Source of the DNA: UBA4417 sp031550085
GTDB taxonomy: Bacteria > Bacteroidota > Bacteroidia > Bacteroidales > UBA4417
Reading direction: 5' to 3'
DNA: 64,000 nt
Assembly: GCA_031550085.1 (NCBI GenBank)
Contig: JAVBOY010000007.1
Location: forward strand, 1-64,000
Numbering within the stretch: the first letter of the stretch is position 1; the number at the start of each line of letters is the position of its first letter. The translations under genes were made by a program, and so were the position numbers. The notes under the pieces are model-generated. The model was not told where the DNA came from and ran no database searches. It saw only the letters and a program-made list of their open reading frames with translations. Shown here piece after piece: positions 29,597 to 38,214 of the stretch.

Positions 29597-29980
29597 CTAT
29601 CCCTTGGTAAACGTTGCGTTTCTTAGCATTTCCTGTAATTTCTTGCCCGGCGTAAAAATCACCCCTACTTTTTTCACGGCTGTTGCCGTTACTTCTTCGG
29701 CAGTGGTTTTGCCCTCGCTGCTGAGTGTGATGCGAAGGCTGCCCAAGTCGCCGAACCGGATGATTCTGCCGTCCGACAAACCTATGACGGCTTCTTCTAC
29801 CATTGCATAAAGTACGGCGCGGATGTCTGCGCCATTAACGGTACTGGTTTTCTCAATGGCTCTGGTCAAGCCGTCAAGACTTAATTCCTTGTCATGTACG
29901 GGGTTTGCATAAAATTTTTTCTGGCCGCCGCCGGCTACGCCCGGTTGCCCGCGTTCTACGGATTTGATTTGAATAGGCAT
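29597..29980 (-). CDS. HU-like DNA-binding protein (Bacteroidetes 'viral histone-like' class)
   Basis: A 127-aa nucleoid-type protein. The HU fold is visible: an N-terminal helical segment (LSLDGLTRAIEKTSTVNGADIRAVLYAMVEEAVIG), then the core GRIIRFGDLGSLRITL and the C-terminal VIFTPGKKLQEMLRNA. The ~25-residue N-terminal extension (MPIQIKSVERGQPG...KKFYANPV) is typical of the HU-related family found in many Bacteroidetes. It would bind and bend DNA with little sequence preference. The flanking spacers are both full of repeats. Confidence 0.88.
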   Translation of the reverse strand: MPIQIKSVERGQPGVAGGGQKKFYANPVHDKELSLDGLTRAIEKTSTVNGADIRAVLYAMVEEAVIGLSDGRIIRFGDLGSLRITLSSEGKTTAEEVTATAVKKVGVIFTPGKKLQEMLRNATFTKG

Positions 29981-30094
29981 GTTATTTTGTATTTAAGGGT
30001 TTGTACTGATGATGTATTAACAAAACCATAGAAACATTTTTCGTAGTACAAAGTTGATTTTTTTGAAAAAAAATGCCGGCCCCCAAGGGAGGGT

Positions 30095-30170
30095 AAAATT
30101 TATTTTTCGATTTTTCAGGGCTTAAGATGTCGCCGCGATGCGGCTTGGCAACGGCATCGCCGCAAAATCC
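30095..30170. repeat. Dispersed hairpin element, short form
   Basis: A deletion derivative of the element at 25868-26000: same left flank, hairpin GCCGC-gat-GCGGC (30132-30144), then CGGC-atc-GCCG (30152-30162) and the shared end GCCGCAAAATC. About 60 bp of the middle are absent. Confidence 0.65.
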
Positions 30171-31080
30171 CTGTCCGGCGCAGGTTACACCGGTGTCGCC
30201 ATACTCAAAACAGCTTATACTCGTTGAGGCGGTTCAAAAAGCGTTTCTTTCACCACAAAGGCACGAAGTTTATACAAAGAGCACAAAGTCAATAATTTCA
30301 TTGCTTGCAGTTGTATCCTTTGTATTCTTGTGGTGAAATTTTTTGACTTTTTGAACAGCTCCTTAAACTCCGGTTGTAAAGCTTTTTTACCCGTCTGGGG
30401 CAGGGCTGTTAACTTCTTGTTGATGCCTTACAGGCAAATGGTTGTCATGGAATATCTTTCTATTGACATAGTTGTCCTAAGGACAACCTCAGGGCCGATA
30501 CCTCCCCGTCAAGGGAATAATATCCATAAAACAGGACGGAAAGGAAGAGCTAAATTGCCCGTTAGGGCATCAAGAATGAATGATTCCATCAATTTAGAAT
30601 TTACCTGTCCGGCACAGGTTACACCGGTGTCGCCGTACTCAAAACAGCATATACTCATTGAGGCGGTTCAAAAAGCGTTTCTTTCATCACAAAGACACGA
30701 AGTTTATACAAAGAGCACAAAGTCAATAATTTCATTGCTTGCAGTTGTATCCTTGTGGTGAAGCTTTTTGACTTTTTGAACAGCTCCTTAAACTCCGGTT
30801 GTAAAGCCTTTTTACCCGTCTGGGGCAGGGCTGTTAACTTCTTGTTGATGCCTTACAGGCAAATGGTTGTCATGGGATATCTTTCTATTGACATAGTTGT
30901 CCTAAGGACAACCTCAGGGCCGATACATCCCCGTCAGGGGAAGAATATCCATAAAACAGGACGGAAAGGAAGAGCTAAATTGCCCGTTAGGGCATCAAGA
31001 ATGAATGATTCCATCGATTTAGAATTTACCTGTCCGGCGCAGGTTACACCGGTGTCGCCATACTTAAAACAGCTTATACC
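30171..31080. repeat. ~430-bp tandem duplication with nested inverted repeats
   Basis: Copy 1 spans 30171-30604, copy 2 30605-31029, and a 51-bp third copy starts at 31030; they differ by a 9-bp indel and scattered changes. Each full copy has a long imperfect inverted repeat (copy 1 arms about 30229-30258 and 30328-30361, built on GTTCAAAAAG and TTTCACCACAA). It also has small hairpins: TGCCT-tac-AGGCA (30424-30436), GTTGTCC-taa-GGACAAC (30471-30487) and TGCCC-gtta-GGGCA (30556-30569). Open frames of 143 and 169 codons run through it, but they follow the repeat and have no ribosome-binding site or protein-like features, so I treat it as non-coding. Confidence 0.8.
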
Positions 31081-31113
31081 TGTTTTCAGACAAAAAAACA
31101 AATTCTCTTATTC

Positions 31114-31163
31114 CAGGCAAAGCCTGACTTTTTGTTGCCCCGGCGGCAGTACAACTGCCGCCG
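31114..31163. repeat. Two three-base-loop hairpins; possible terminator
   Basis: CAGGC-aaa-GCCTG (31114-31126) and CGGCGGCAGT-aca-ACTGCCGCCG (31141-31163, 10-bp stem). The second lies 35 bp after the stop of the large minus-strand hydrolase gene and may end its transcript, although the following T-run is short and displaced. Confidence 0.5.
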
Positions 31164-31197
31164 AACTGAGTATCCCGCCGCTCGTGCGCTTCTGCTT

Positions 31198-34100
31198 CTA
31201 CTTCACGATCACCACCTTGGCTGTTTCCCGCAACTTCCCGTTCACTTCCAAACGCAGGAAGTAAAGGCCTTCCGGATGGTGTTGTACCTCAAACAGCAGT
31301 TGGTCCTGCATTCCCGATAGCGGTTTTTCCTGTAAGATCATGCCCCGTAAATCGGTGAATAGCAGGCGGGCCACATGCGGCGTTTCTTCCAGTTTGTACC
31401 GGGCGGTAAAACATTGGCGGGCCGGATTGGGCTGTATCGTCAGCAAGGGTTCTTGCCGGATTACCGGACGATTGCCTTTTTCGTTTTTGGCGCCGGCCAT
31501 TTCGCGTGGGGCTTCGGGATAATAAATTTCCTCATAAAAACAAGGTTCGTAAAGAGTCCAGCCTTCGCATAAAATTGCCTTGGCTATGGATGCAACCACA
31601 CTCAACCGGCTGTTAACAATGGTATTTAAAATACTTAGCTGCTCCGCCGTAAGGGTATCTACTCCTGTTGTTTCCCGTTCTTTGACGATCTCAAAAAGCT
31701 GTACGGCATATTGATAGCGTTGCAATTGCGTGCCATTCAGGGTGAACTGTTGGGATATGGATTGCAAAACAGCTTCCGCCTGGGTATAATTTTCCTGCGA
31801 ATGATACCAAAGAGCCAACTCGTAATACGATTCCGGCGTATGAAAGCGGGCCAGCAGGGCCACAATGCTATCCGAGCGCTGTCCTGCCGGCAGCAGCGTA
31901 TCGTTAAGGTAACACGAAACCAACTCCCGGAAGGCTTGCTCGTATTCGCGATGCCAAAAAGCCCTTTTAATTTCCAATACTTCTTTGGTACTTATTTTTT
32001 CTTTCCCCTCCGCTATTTGATCCATCATATAAGCCGGCATATTGCGGTCTTCCAGCAATTGCATCAGCGTATCGTTTTTAGCGGCATGCGAATTGGCTAC
32101 CATCACATCGCGCAGCATCCCATCGTTCAACACAGTCTCTTTGTTGATGGCCAACCCCATGATGGTATCGGACACATAAGGCGAGGTATGGAGCAATTCG
32201 TTGCGGAGGTCCAGGGCATCCGGCGGCATGGCGGTAGCGACTTCCCAGGCCAGGTCGCCGGTCGATCCGCCGTCGAGCAAGAGGCCCAATTCCTGTTCGG
32301 CTTGCACTTTTTGGGTTTTGGCATGATTCATTTTATCGGACACTACCTGGGCTTGGGCATACAGTTCGGCAATGGTATGAGGGGTGACCGGAACATCTAT
32401 TTTGCCCGGGCAATCGGGCTTGTTCCCCTGTAAAGGATCTGCCATGCCGATTAAGTTTATATTTTCCCCGCAAACCGGTTGGGTGCGGTAAGCCGTCGGA
32501 GCGCTGTTGTAAACATAGTAGATGGGGCTTAATTGATTCACCATATCGGCATTCCCACCGGTCCGGTTGCTCCGGAAAACATTGTTGGCAAGCACGTTCT
32601 GCTGGTTGTCGCCCAACACCTGATATTTGGCAATGCCCGTTTCTGAGATGCGCCAGTCATAGGTACGGGGGATGCCGATGTCAATATAATTGTCGTAGAA
32701 TACATTGCACTGGTAGCATAAACCCGTTGCACCCGTCTGGTTGTGTCCTTGCGCCAGCGAGCCGTACAGCAAATGGTGGAAAGTATTCTTATAAACGGTC
32801 GTCGCAAACCCGTTTGTCGACGTAATCACCAGCCCTACCCCCGATTGTGCCGCAGAATCCGACGTATAAAATTCGTTTTCCTCGATGCGGAAGCCGTGGG
32901 CATCGCTGGTGTAGATGCCGTAGGTTTTGTAATCAGGAATGCTTTTTACCTGGAAACGGTTGTGGAAAATATTTACCGACGAAAGAAAATGACCGAAGGA
33001 GGCAATATAAATGCCACCGTAGTTGCCGGTAAATTGCGAGTTCCGGACGGTAATCCCTCCTTGCGGGCTTAGCCCCCGCGGATAGGAAAGAATACCGCGG
33101 TAAAGATTCGTAAACCCGGACGGGCGGATGGCGCCGCCGCTCACCCGTTGATCGACGGTAAACGAGGAATTATCGCTTTGGATACCGTAACAGCCGGAAT
33201 ATTTCAAATCTTTCAGGTTCTCGCGGGTATCGGTAAAAGAGCAACCCAACACGGAAACCTGGCTCACATCTTCCAACCATATAAAGGTGGGGCTGCCGCC
33301 CAGCGTTCCGGAATCGTCCAGAATAAAGTCAGTAGCCTCGATCGACGAGCGTTTGTGCGGATACCGGTATTTGCTGAAGTAAACGGCAATGGCGTTATTC
33401 CGGAAGGTGGCCCCGTCGCAGCGGATAAAACCGCCGCCGGAATCGCTGTAATCGTCCCGGGTGCCCAGCGAAACAGCCGTGACGGCATTTTCAATAACAG
33501 CGCCGGGCCGGATGTCGATGGTACCCTGCTGTTGGTACGTTTGCGGCAAATGGGGGTTGCCCTGCACCAGAATGCCTTGCCAACGTTCCGCCCCTTCACA
33601 AAGGTTGGTAAGCAGGCACCGGCTGCCAAGAACCAGATGCCCGCCCGGCTCTACAATAATATTGGCGTTATAGTTGCTGCGGCTAAACCCGTTGACGGCG
33701 ACGGTGGTGTTGATGGTTAACGTACTGCCGGAACTTACGGTAACATTTTTTTCAATATAAAGAGGGCTGTCCCAGGTGGTATTCTGGCTGATAACGTCCG
33801 GAGCCGCCGGATAAGACTCGTACGGGCTTACGTTTACGGCATAGCGCGCCAGCTCTTTCGTACCACCCAGACTGCTTACCGTTGCCTGTACCCAGGCATC
33901 GCCCTGGGCCACGGCGCGAAAGATTGCCGTAGGTCCGTTTTGTGCCACCAGGCGCAAATTGGAACTGTATTTCCATGCAATGGAAGGCGTAGCGGCTCCC
34001 GCCGGCAAATGCACCGCGTAGTTGGCAGTGCCGCAAAGAGGGATTTTACGGCTTCCTTTTACATACGTATCGATTTCGTTAATGAACCAAGTATACAAAT

Positions 34101-36174
34101 CGGGATCAAACAAAACATGATCCATGTTTTTATTTACAGGTCCCCAATAATCGCCAAAAGGAGTAAGTTTTTCGGCCACCATATCACGGTGAGAAATATC
34201 GGTACAATAGTTAGGAATTACATTCCTGTTCAAATCCAAAGTGCTGGTTATGGGCATAAAACAATGACCTACCTGTTCCATTTGAATAGGTTTTACTCTA
34301 GGATCCTTAACAGCTTCTTCATAAATTTTCTCAAAAGTATTATAAACCCCTCCCGGAGCAGCATCAAGTCCACATACGCCATTATTTGGCGCACTAATTG
34401 TACATGACTCTCTAACGTATTTAGTTTCAAATGCCCCAAATCCCAAAAGCCAATGCCATAGTGGGGCAAGATATGCATAAGTTCCTCTGAAAACTTCAAC
34501 ACTCTGTCCGGAAGCGGGAAATAGCCTTATTTTTGCTACATTCAAAGACCCGCCAGATATCGTTTTTGCATATATATCCATAACTTCATTTCCGTCTACC
34601 CCATTGGGGGTGCCGTTTAAACTACCACTTGCAACGGCTACTTTTCTCAAATTGGAGGGATAACCCATTGCTTTTAAATCGCTGTAATACCGGTTAAACA
34701 TTCCAGAAGCGGAAGGAAGAGCATGTACAATAAGCATTTGTTGGGCGGCTGTACAACAGACAGTACTTTCCCAAGATTTTTTGGCGCCTTCAGAACCAGC
34801 TACATATCCGAAAAACTTTAAAAAAGCTTGAGCCCCAATAGCAATATTAGCCCCTTGATGGGGTGAATCGAACGATACCCATAGCCGGCAGTTGTGCTTG
34901 CCGTAATTGGTATATTCGTTGCGATTCTGTTCCATATAAGCCAAGGCGTAGCGGGTAATTTGCCCGCCCATGCTGGGGCCCACCACCACAATTTCTTCGG
35001 TGCTGCCGCTGGCAGCCAAGCGGCGGTTAATTTCGTTGATAGCCTCTATACACACCATAGCATTGCGCTCTATATACCCACCACCGTCTGGCAGGTCTAG
35101 TATTACCAAATCGTATCCCTGTTGTATAAATTGCTCTCCGGCGTGACGGAGCGTATCCATACTGTCTTTATACTCCAGCAGTTCCCATATTGATTTGCCT
35201 TCTCCTTCTCCCGCGTACTTTTCGGGCTGTCTCATATTACCCGGATCAAAACCATCTACAATTAAAATAGGTTTGCGGAGAAGGGTATCATTGTTTTGTG
35301 AAAAATAAAACCACATCACTCCTTCTCCTTTGGCCGTGGCGCCACCATAATCGGTAAAGGTAATTTTCGCATCAATGCGGCGATCTTTTATAATGTTGGG
35401 GTGGCCGCTGCCTTTGGCTAAGGGCGGGGCAACCGCGTATTTAAAATAAACTCGGGCATAGGCGGTAAAGCTTTGCCCATTACTAAACGTGGCTACAAAC
35501 CGCAAAATTTTTACCCCGCTTTGGGTATAGGGTATAAACAATACAGCATTTGAGCCTATGGTGCGCAGTCCCAAGCCGTCGCCGCAATCTACCTGCAGCA
35601 GGCTGACAGACAAACCGGTGTTGTTAAACCGCAGGCTGTCTTTAAACCTTAAACTCGCCCCCGTGCCATACACCGTATCGACAAAAACTGCCGCCACAAA
35701 AGCTTTGTTTTCCTGATACAGCGAGGCGGTAATGGCAGGATTTTCAATCAGTACACTGTCGGCGGTAAACATCAGTTTTTGTTTGCCCACCACACTATCC
35801 ATCATATTAAAACGGCAAAGCATCAGCCCGGCATCTATGGTTCCGGTGCCGCGCCAGCTTCCCCGTGTTCGTTCCTGCAGTTCCTCTACCGTAAGAGGAA
35901 ACCGCACAGCAGGATTAAATGCTGCTCGGTACAATTCGCTATAAGCCTGTACAAAATGCAAACGCGAACCGGTATCTGCAGGCGCTATTTGCGAGTTGTA
36001 ACGGTACAATTGGGCAAAAGGCACCACCCTTTCGTAAAGGATGCCTGTGGTTGCCTGTGTGCGGCTGATATTTATAAAAGCGCTGTCAAAAGCCTGCGTA
36101 TAAGTTTGCTCCGTTTGGGCGTGCAATGCTATTGAAAACAGTGCTATGCATAAAGTTGTAACCATCTTTCTCAT
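31198..36174 (-). CDS. T9SS-secreted alpha/beta-hydrolase (PGAP1/lipase-like) with beta-helix
   Basis: A 1,658-aa secreted protein. Signal peptide at residues 1-19 (VTTLCIALFSIALHAQ); a lipase-like alpha/beta-hydrolase region from ~300 to ~560 with strand ILIVDGFDPG, nucleophile elbow VVVGPSMGGQ (Ser401) and a later SFDSPHQG segment, as in PGAP1-like esterases. The region ~800-1250 looks like a right-handed parallel beta-helix (short repeated strands, many NN and GG turns). It is followed by a helical region and a C-terminal T9SS type A sorting domain (QPNPARQCF ... EGLYFLRLEVNG) over the last ~80 residues. Substrate unknown. Residues 20-95 are repeated in the fragment at 36713-36991. It probably shares a transcript with the lipoprotein genes upstream. 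Confidence 0.85.
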   Translation of the reverse strand: MRKMVTTLCIALFSIALHAQTEQTYTQAFDSAFINISRTQATTGILYERVVPFAQLYRYNSQIAPADTGSRLHFVQAYSELYRAAFNPAVRFPLTVEELQERTRGSWRGTGTIDAGLMLCRFNMMDSVVGKQKLMFTADSVLIENPAITASLYQENKAFVAAVFVDTVYGTGASLRFKDSLRFNNTGLSVSLLQVDCGDGLGLRTIGSNAVLFIPYTQSGVKILRFVATFSNGQSFTAYARVYFKYAVAPPLAKGSGHPNIIKDRRIDAKITFTDYGGATAKGEGVMWFYFSQNNDTLLRKPILIVDGFDPGNMRQPEKYAGEGEGKSIWELLEYKDSMDTLRHAGEQFIQQGYDLVILDLPDGGGYIERNAMVCIEAINEINRRLAASGSTEEIVVVGPSMGGQITRYALAYMEQNRNEYTNYGKHNCRLWVSFDSPHQGANIAIGAQAFLKFFGYVAGSEGAKKSWESTVCCTAAQQMLIVHALPSASGMFNRYYSDLKAMGYPSNLRKVAVASGSLNGTPNGVDGNEVMDIYAKTISGGSLNVAKIRLFPASGQSVEVFRGTYAYLAPLWHWLLGFGAFETKYVRESCTISAPNNGVCGLDAAPGGVYNTFEKIYEEAVKDPRVKPIQMEQVGHCFMPITSTLDLNRNVIPNYCTDISHRDMVAEKLTPFGDYWGPVNKNMDHVLFDPDLYTWFINEIDTYVKGSRKIPLCGTANYAVHLPAGAATPSIAWKYSSNLRLVAQNGPTAIFRAVAQGDAWVQATVSSLGGTKELARYAVNVSPYESYPAAPDVISQNTTWDSPLYIEKNVTVSSGSTLTINTTVAVNGFSRSNYNANIIVEPGGHLVLGSRCLLTNLCEGAERWQGILVQGNPHLPQTYQQQGTIDIRPGAVIENAVTAVSLGTRDDYSDSGGGFIRCDGATFRNNAIAVYFSKYRYPHKRSSIEATDFILDDSGTLGGSPTFIWLEDVSQVSVLGCSFTDTRENLKDLKYSGCYGIQSDNSSFTVDQRVSGGAIRPSGFTNLYRGILSYPRGLSPQGGITVRNSQFTGNYGGIYIASFGHFLSSVNIFHNRFQVKSIPDYKTYGIYTSDAHGFRIEENEFYTSDSAAQSGVGLVITSTNGFATTVYKNTFHHLLYGSLAQGHNQTGATGLCYQCNVFYDNYIDIGIPRTYDWRISETGIAKYQVLGDNQQNVLANNVFRSNRTGGNADMVNQLSPIYYVYNSAPTAYRTQPVCGENINLIGMADPLQGNKPDCPGKIDVPVTPHTIAELYAQAQVVSDKMNHAKTQKVQAEQELGLLLDGGSTGDLAWEVATAMPPDALDLRNELLHTSPYVSDTIMGLAINKETVLNDGMLRDVMVANSHAAKNDTLMQLLEDRNMPAYMMDQIAEGKEKISTKEVLEIKRAFWHREYEQAFRELVSCYLNDTLLPAGQRSDSIVALLARFHTPESYYELALWYHSQENYTQAEAVLQSISQQFTLNGTQLQRYQYAVQLFEIVKERETTGVDTLTAEQLSILNTIVNSRLSVVASIAKAILCEGWTLYEPCFYEEIYYPEAPREMAGAKNEKGNRPVIRQEPLLTIQPNPARQCFTARYKLEETPHVARLLFTDLRGMILQEKPLSGMQDQLLFEVQHHPEGLYFLRLEVNGKLRETAKVVIVK

Positions 36175-36263
36175 AAGGCAATATATCTTTTGATTAATAA
36201 ACTGCTAATATCTTGATGCTTCAAAATAAGTAGTATCAAATTGTATCGGCTGGGTCGCATTTT

Positions 36264-36653
36264 TTACCTGATCCACCGATATTTCAAAAAAGCCATTTGT
36301 CGCATCCCACACATAGGGGGGGGGGGGGGAGCTTCTACTGTAATAAAATACTTATCCCTATCCTCTCTATGCGTACGCTTTATAAAACGTATTTCATACC
36401 GCCCGTTGGCATCGGTTTTATAATATTCTATAGGGGGGGGGGGGGTAAGAAAACCTCCACTGCCTTTTGTAGAGATTGCTCTTACTTCAATTTCGCACCC
36501 TACACACGGTTTTAGAGAGTCTTTGTTGTAAACATAGCCATAGCCTACTACCGGGTAATAGGTTTTGGCGTAATAGTCTTCTTCTTTTTGGCAGGTAACA
36601 AAAAGCAAAGGCGCTGCCAGTAGCAAAATCAATAAAAATCGGATGTTTTTCAT
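36264..36653 (-). CDS. Poly-C-tract lipoprotein, read out of frame at its C-terminus
   Basis: A 129-aa product as the sequence reads: lipoprotein signal (FLLILLLAAPLLFVTC, Cys at ~21), then the same domain as the three paralogs at 37004-38670 (GYGYVYNKDS..., TDANGRYEIRFIKR). It contains two long C runs on the coding strand, 13 and 14 bases. After the second run the frame gives a short unrelated tail to the stop at 36264. If that run is changed by +1 or -2 bases, the frame continues as YVWDATNGFFEISVDQVKN ... DTTYF to a stop at 36205, giving ~149 aa and matching the paralogs' ending. The gene is therefore either phase-variable and currently off-frame, or affected by a homopolymer sequencing error. 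Function unknown. Confidence 0.75.
   Translation of the reverse strand: MKNIRFLLILLLAAPLLFVTCQKEEDYYAKTYYPVVGYGYVYNKDSLKPCVGCEIEVRAISTKGSGGFLTPPPPIEYYKTDANGRYEIRFIKRTHREDRDKYFITVEAPPPPPMCGMRQMAFLKYRWIR
36316..36329. repeat. Poly-G tract, 14 bases (out-of-frame)
   Basis: A homopolymer inside the lipoprotein gene (poly-C on the coding strand, encoding prolines). A run length divisible by three, 12 or 15, would restore the paralog-like C-terminus. Confidence 0.9.
36433..36445. repeat. Poly-G tract, 13 bases (in-frame)
   Basis: A second homopolymer in the same gene. At 13 bases it keeps the upstream and downstream family motifs (GGFLT before, TDANGRY after) in one frame; other lengths would truncate the protein. 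Confidence 0.9.
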
Positions 36654-36676
36654 GGTTTTTTCGTTTTAAAATGGTA

Positions 36677-36684
36677 CAAATATA
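36677..36684 (-). promoter_or_regulatory. -7 box of the poly-C lipoprotein gene
   Basis: Minus-strand TATATTTG, 24 bp before the ATG at 36653. It probably also serves the hydrolase gene downstream. Confidence 0.55.
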
Positions 36685-36712
36685 ATCAACAAACCGTGCA
36701 GTATTTTTTTGT

Positions 36713-36991
36713 TTAAAAACTTGGCAGGCGTTTGGTGGTATCCCAGGCCGCACGGTACAGCTCGCTATAAGCTTGCATAAAATGGGTAGCGCTGCTGGTA
36801 TCGGCCTGGGTCCGGTTAAAGTTTTCCAAATTAGCAAAGGGCATGACCCGCTCATATAAAATACCCGTGGTAGCCTGGTTTTTATCGACATATTGGAAGA
36901 TGGAGTCGACCCATTGGGTATACGTGGGTGCCTGCGCAGATACAAGATATATCTGGCCCACCAGAAGCAGGAATAGACTGATTTTCTTCAT
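36713..36991 (-). pseudogene. N-terminal fragment of a second T9SS hydrolase copy
   Basis: A 92-aa product: signal peptide (ISLFLLLVGQIYLVSAQA) followed by ~70 residues closely similar to the start of the 1,658-aa hydrolase (shared NQATTGILYER, PFA, HFMQAYSELYRAA). It stops where the large protein continues, so it is most likely a remnant of a duplicated hydrolase gene. It could still be expressed as a small secreted protein. It lies between two members of the lipoprotein family, only 12 bp from the end of the next one. Confidence 0.7.
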
Positions 36992-37003
36992 GATGCCTTG
37001 TTT

Positions 37004-37459
37004 TTAAGGAATAAAAAAATACGTGGTATCAAGCTTCAGTGTACCGGAACTATTTGTTACCTGTTCCGACGAAATAAGATGTGTTGCCGAATTAGTCGAC
37101 CACCAAATATGGGGAGGAGGAGGAGCTATTGAAGGCTCGGAAATATATATTATATACCTTACTATTTTTGTTTTATTGTGTTTTTTAGCAAACCGCAGGC
37201 AATATTTTCCGTTTGCATCGGTTTCAACCGTTTCCGTTACCGAAGGTCCGCTGCCCCAGGGGAACCACCCACCTCCTTCTCCAAAGGCTTTAATTTCAAC
37301 AACAAGATTTACCACAGGGCTCAAACCAGTAGAGTCTCTAAAAAACACATAGCCTTCGCCTATGGTTTTGTGGTAGGTTACATCATCTTCTTTTTTACAG
37401 TGGGTAAATAGCAAAGGTAATGCCAATAGCCAAAATAGGAGATTTTTTTGTCTTTTCAT
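37004..37459 (-). CDS. Small lipoprotein, tandem family member
   Basis: A 151-aa lipoprotein: signal LLFWLLALPLLFTHC with the lipid-attachment Cys at ~21, then KKEDD. The mature part has GEGYVFFRDSTGL, a GGGWFPWGSGPS loop, ETDANGKYCLRFAKK (typical of carboxypeptidase-regulatory or transthyretin-like beta-sandwiches), a proline run, an IWW motif and the ending DTTYFFIP. I do not recognise a named family. It belongs to a set of three near-identical ~605-bp tandem units with the genes at 37610 and 38215, plus the poly-C relative at 36264. A -7 box (TACATTTG) lies at 37497-37504. Confidence 0.8.
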   Translation of the reverse strand: MKRQKNLLFWLLALPLLFTHCKKEDDVTYHKTIGEGYVFFRDSTGLSPVVNLVVEIKAFGEGGGWFPWGSGPSVTETVETDANGKYCLRFAKKHNKTKIVRYIIYISEPSIAPPPPHIWWSTNSATHLISSEQVTNSSGTLKLDTTYFFIP

Positions 37460-37609
37460 GGTTGATTGTTTTTGTTTGGAATAAAGATATTTTGTACAAA
37501 TGTAAAGATATTTAAAAAAACAGCCTTACAAAAAAGTTCACTGAGATACGTTTCTAATATAAAAAGGGATTTAGGCGGGCAAAGAACGTCCCTTCACGGT
37601 TTCCTGGTT

Positions 37610-38062
37610 TTAAGGAATAAAAAAATACGTGGTATCTGTTTTCAGGATGCCGGAACTGTTTTTTACTTGCTCCGACGAAATAAGATGCGTTGCATTTTCA
37701 GGGTACCACCAAGTATATGGTGGTGGTGGAGGGGAAGGAGCTGATACAGATACAACATAACTTGCTATTTCTTTTTTATGATATTTTTTAACAAACCGCA
37801 GGCTGTATTTCCCGTTTGTATCGGTTTCGACCGTTTCCGTTGCCGAAGGCCCGCTGCCCCAGGGGAACCACCCATCCTCTCCGTCAAAGGCTTCAATTCT
37901 AACAGAATGGTTTGCTATCGGGTGCAGGCCGGCAGAATCTCTAAAAAACACATAGCCTTCGCCTGAGGTTTTGTGGTAGGTTGCATCGCCCTCTTTTTGA
38001 CAGGCAGAAAATAGCAAAGGCAGGGCCAACAGCCAAAACAGGAGAATTTTTCGTCTTTTCAT
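37610..38062 (-). CDS. Small lipoprotein, tandem family member
   Basis: A 150-aa paralog of the neighbours. Signal LLFWLLALPLLFSAC, then QKEGD; mature motifs GEGYVFFRDSAGLHP, DGWFPWGSGPSATET, TDTNGKYSLRFVKK, a six-proline stretch, YTWWYPENATHL and DTTYFFIP. The start at 38062 (MKRRKILL) aligns with its paralogs; an upstream in-frame start would hide the signal peptide. A -7 box TATATTTG lies at 38100-38107. The repeat unit includes downstream non-coding sequence, showing that duplication was by whole segments. Function unknown; surface lipoprotein by inference. Confidence 0.8.
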   Translation of the reverse strand: MKRRKILLFWLLALPLLFSACQKEGDATYHKTSGEGYVFFRDSAGLHPIANHSVRIEAFDGEDGWFPWGSGPSATETVETDTNGKYSLRFVKKYHKKEIASYVVSVSAPSPPPPPYTWWYPENATHLISSEQVKNSSGILKTDTTYFFIP

Positions 38063-38214
38063 GGTTGATTGTTTTTGTTTGGAATAAAGATAATTTGTGC
38101 AAATATAAAGATGTTTCAAGAAAAATCCTTACAAAAAAGCTCACTGAGATACGTCTCTTAATAATAAAAAAGGATTTAAGCGGGCAAAAAACGTCCCTTC
38201 ACGGTTTCCTGGTT

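Noticed and set aside
29568..29810. An 80-codon plus-strand frame
   Set aside because: Antisense to the HU-like gene, whose domain is intact.
30330..31264. Two plus-strand frames of 143 and 169 codons
   Set aside because: They lie in the duplicated hairpin-rich spacer, differ by the 9-bp indel, lack ribosome-binding sites and include the inverted repeats; non-coding is more likely.
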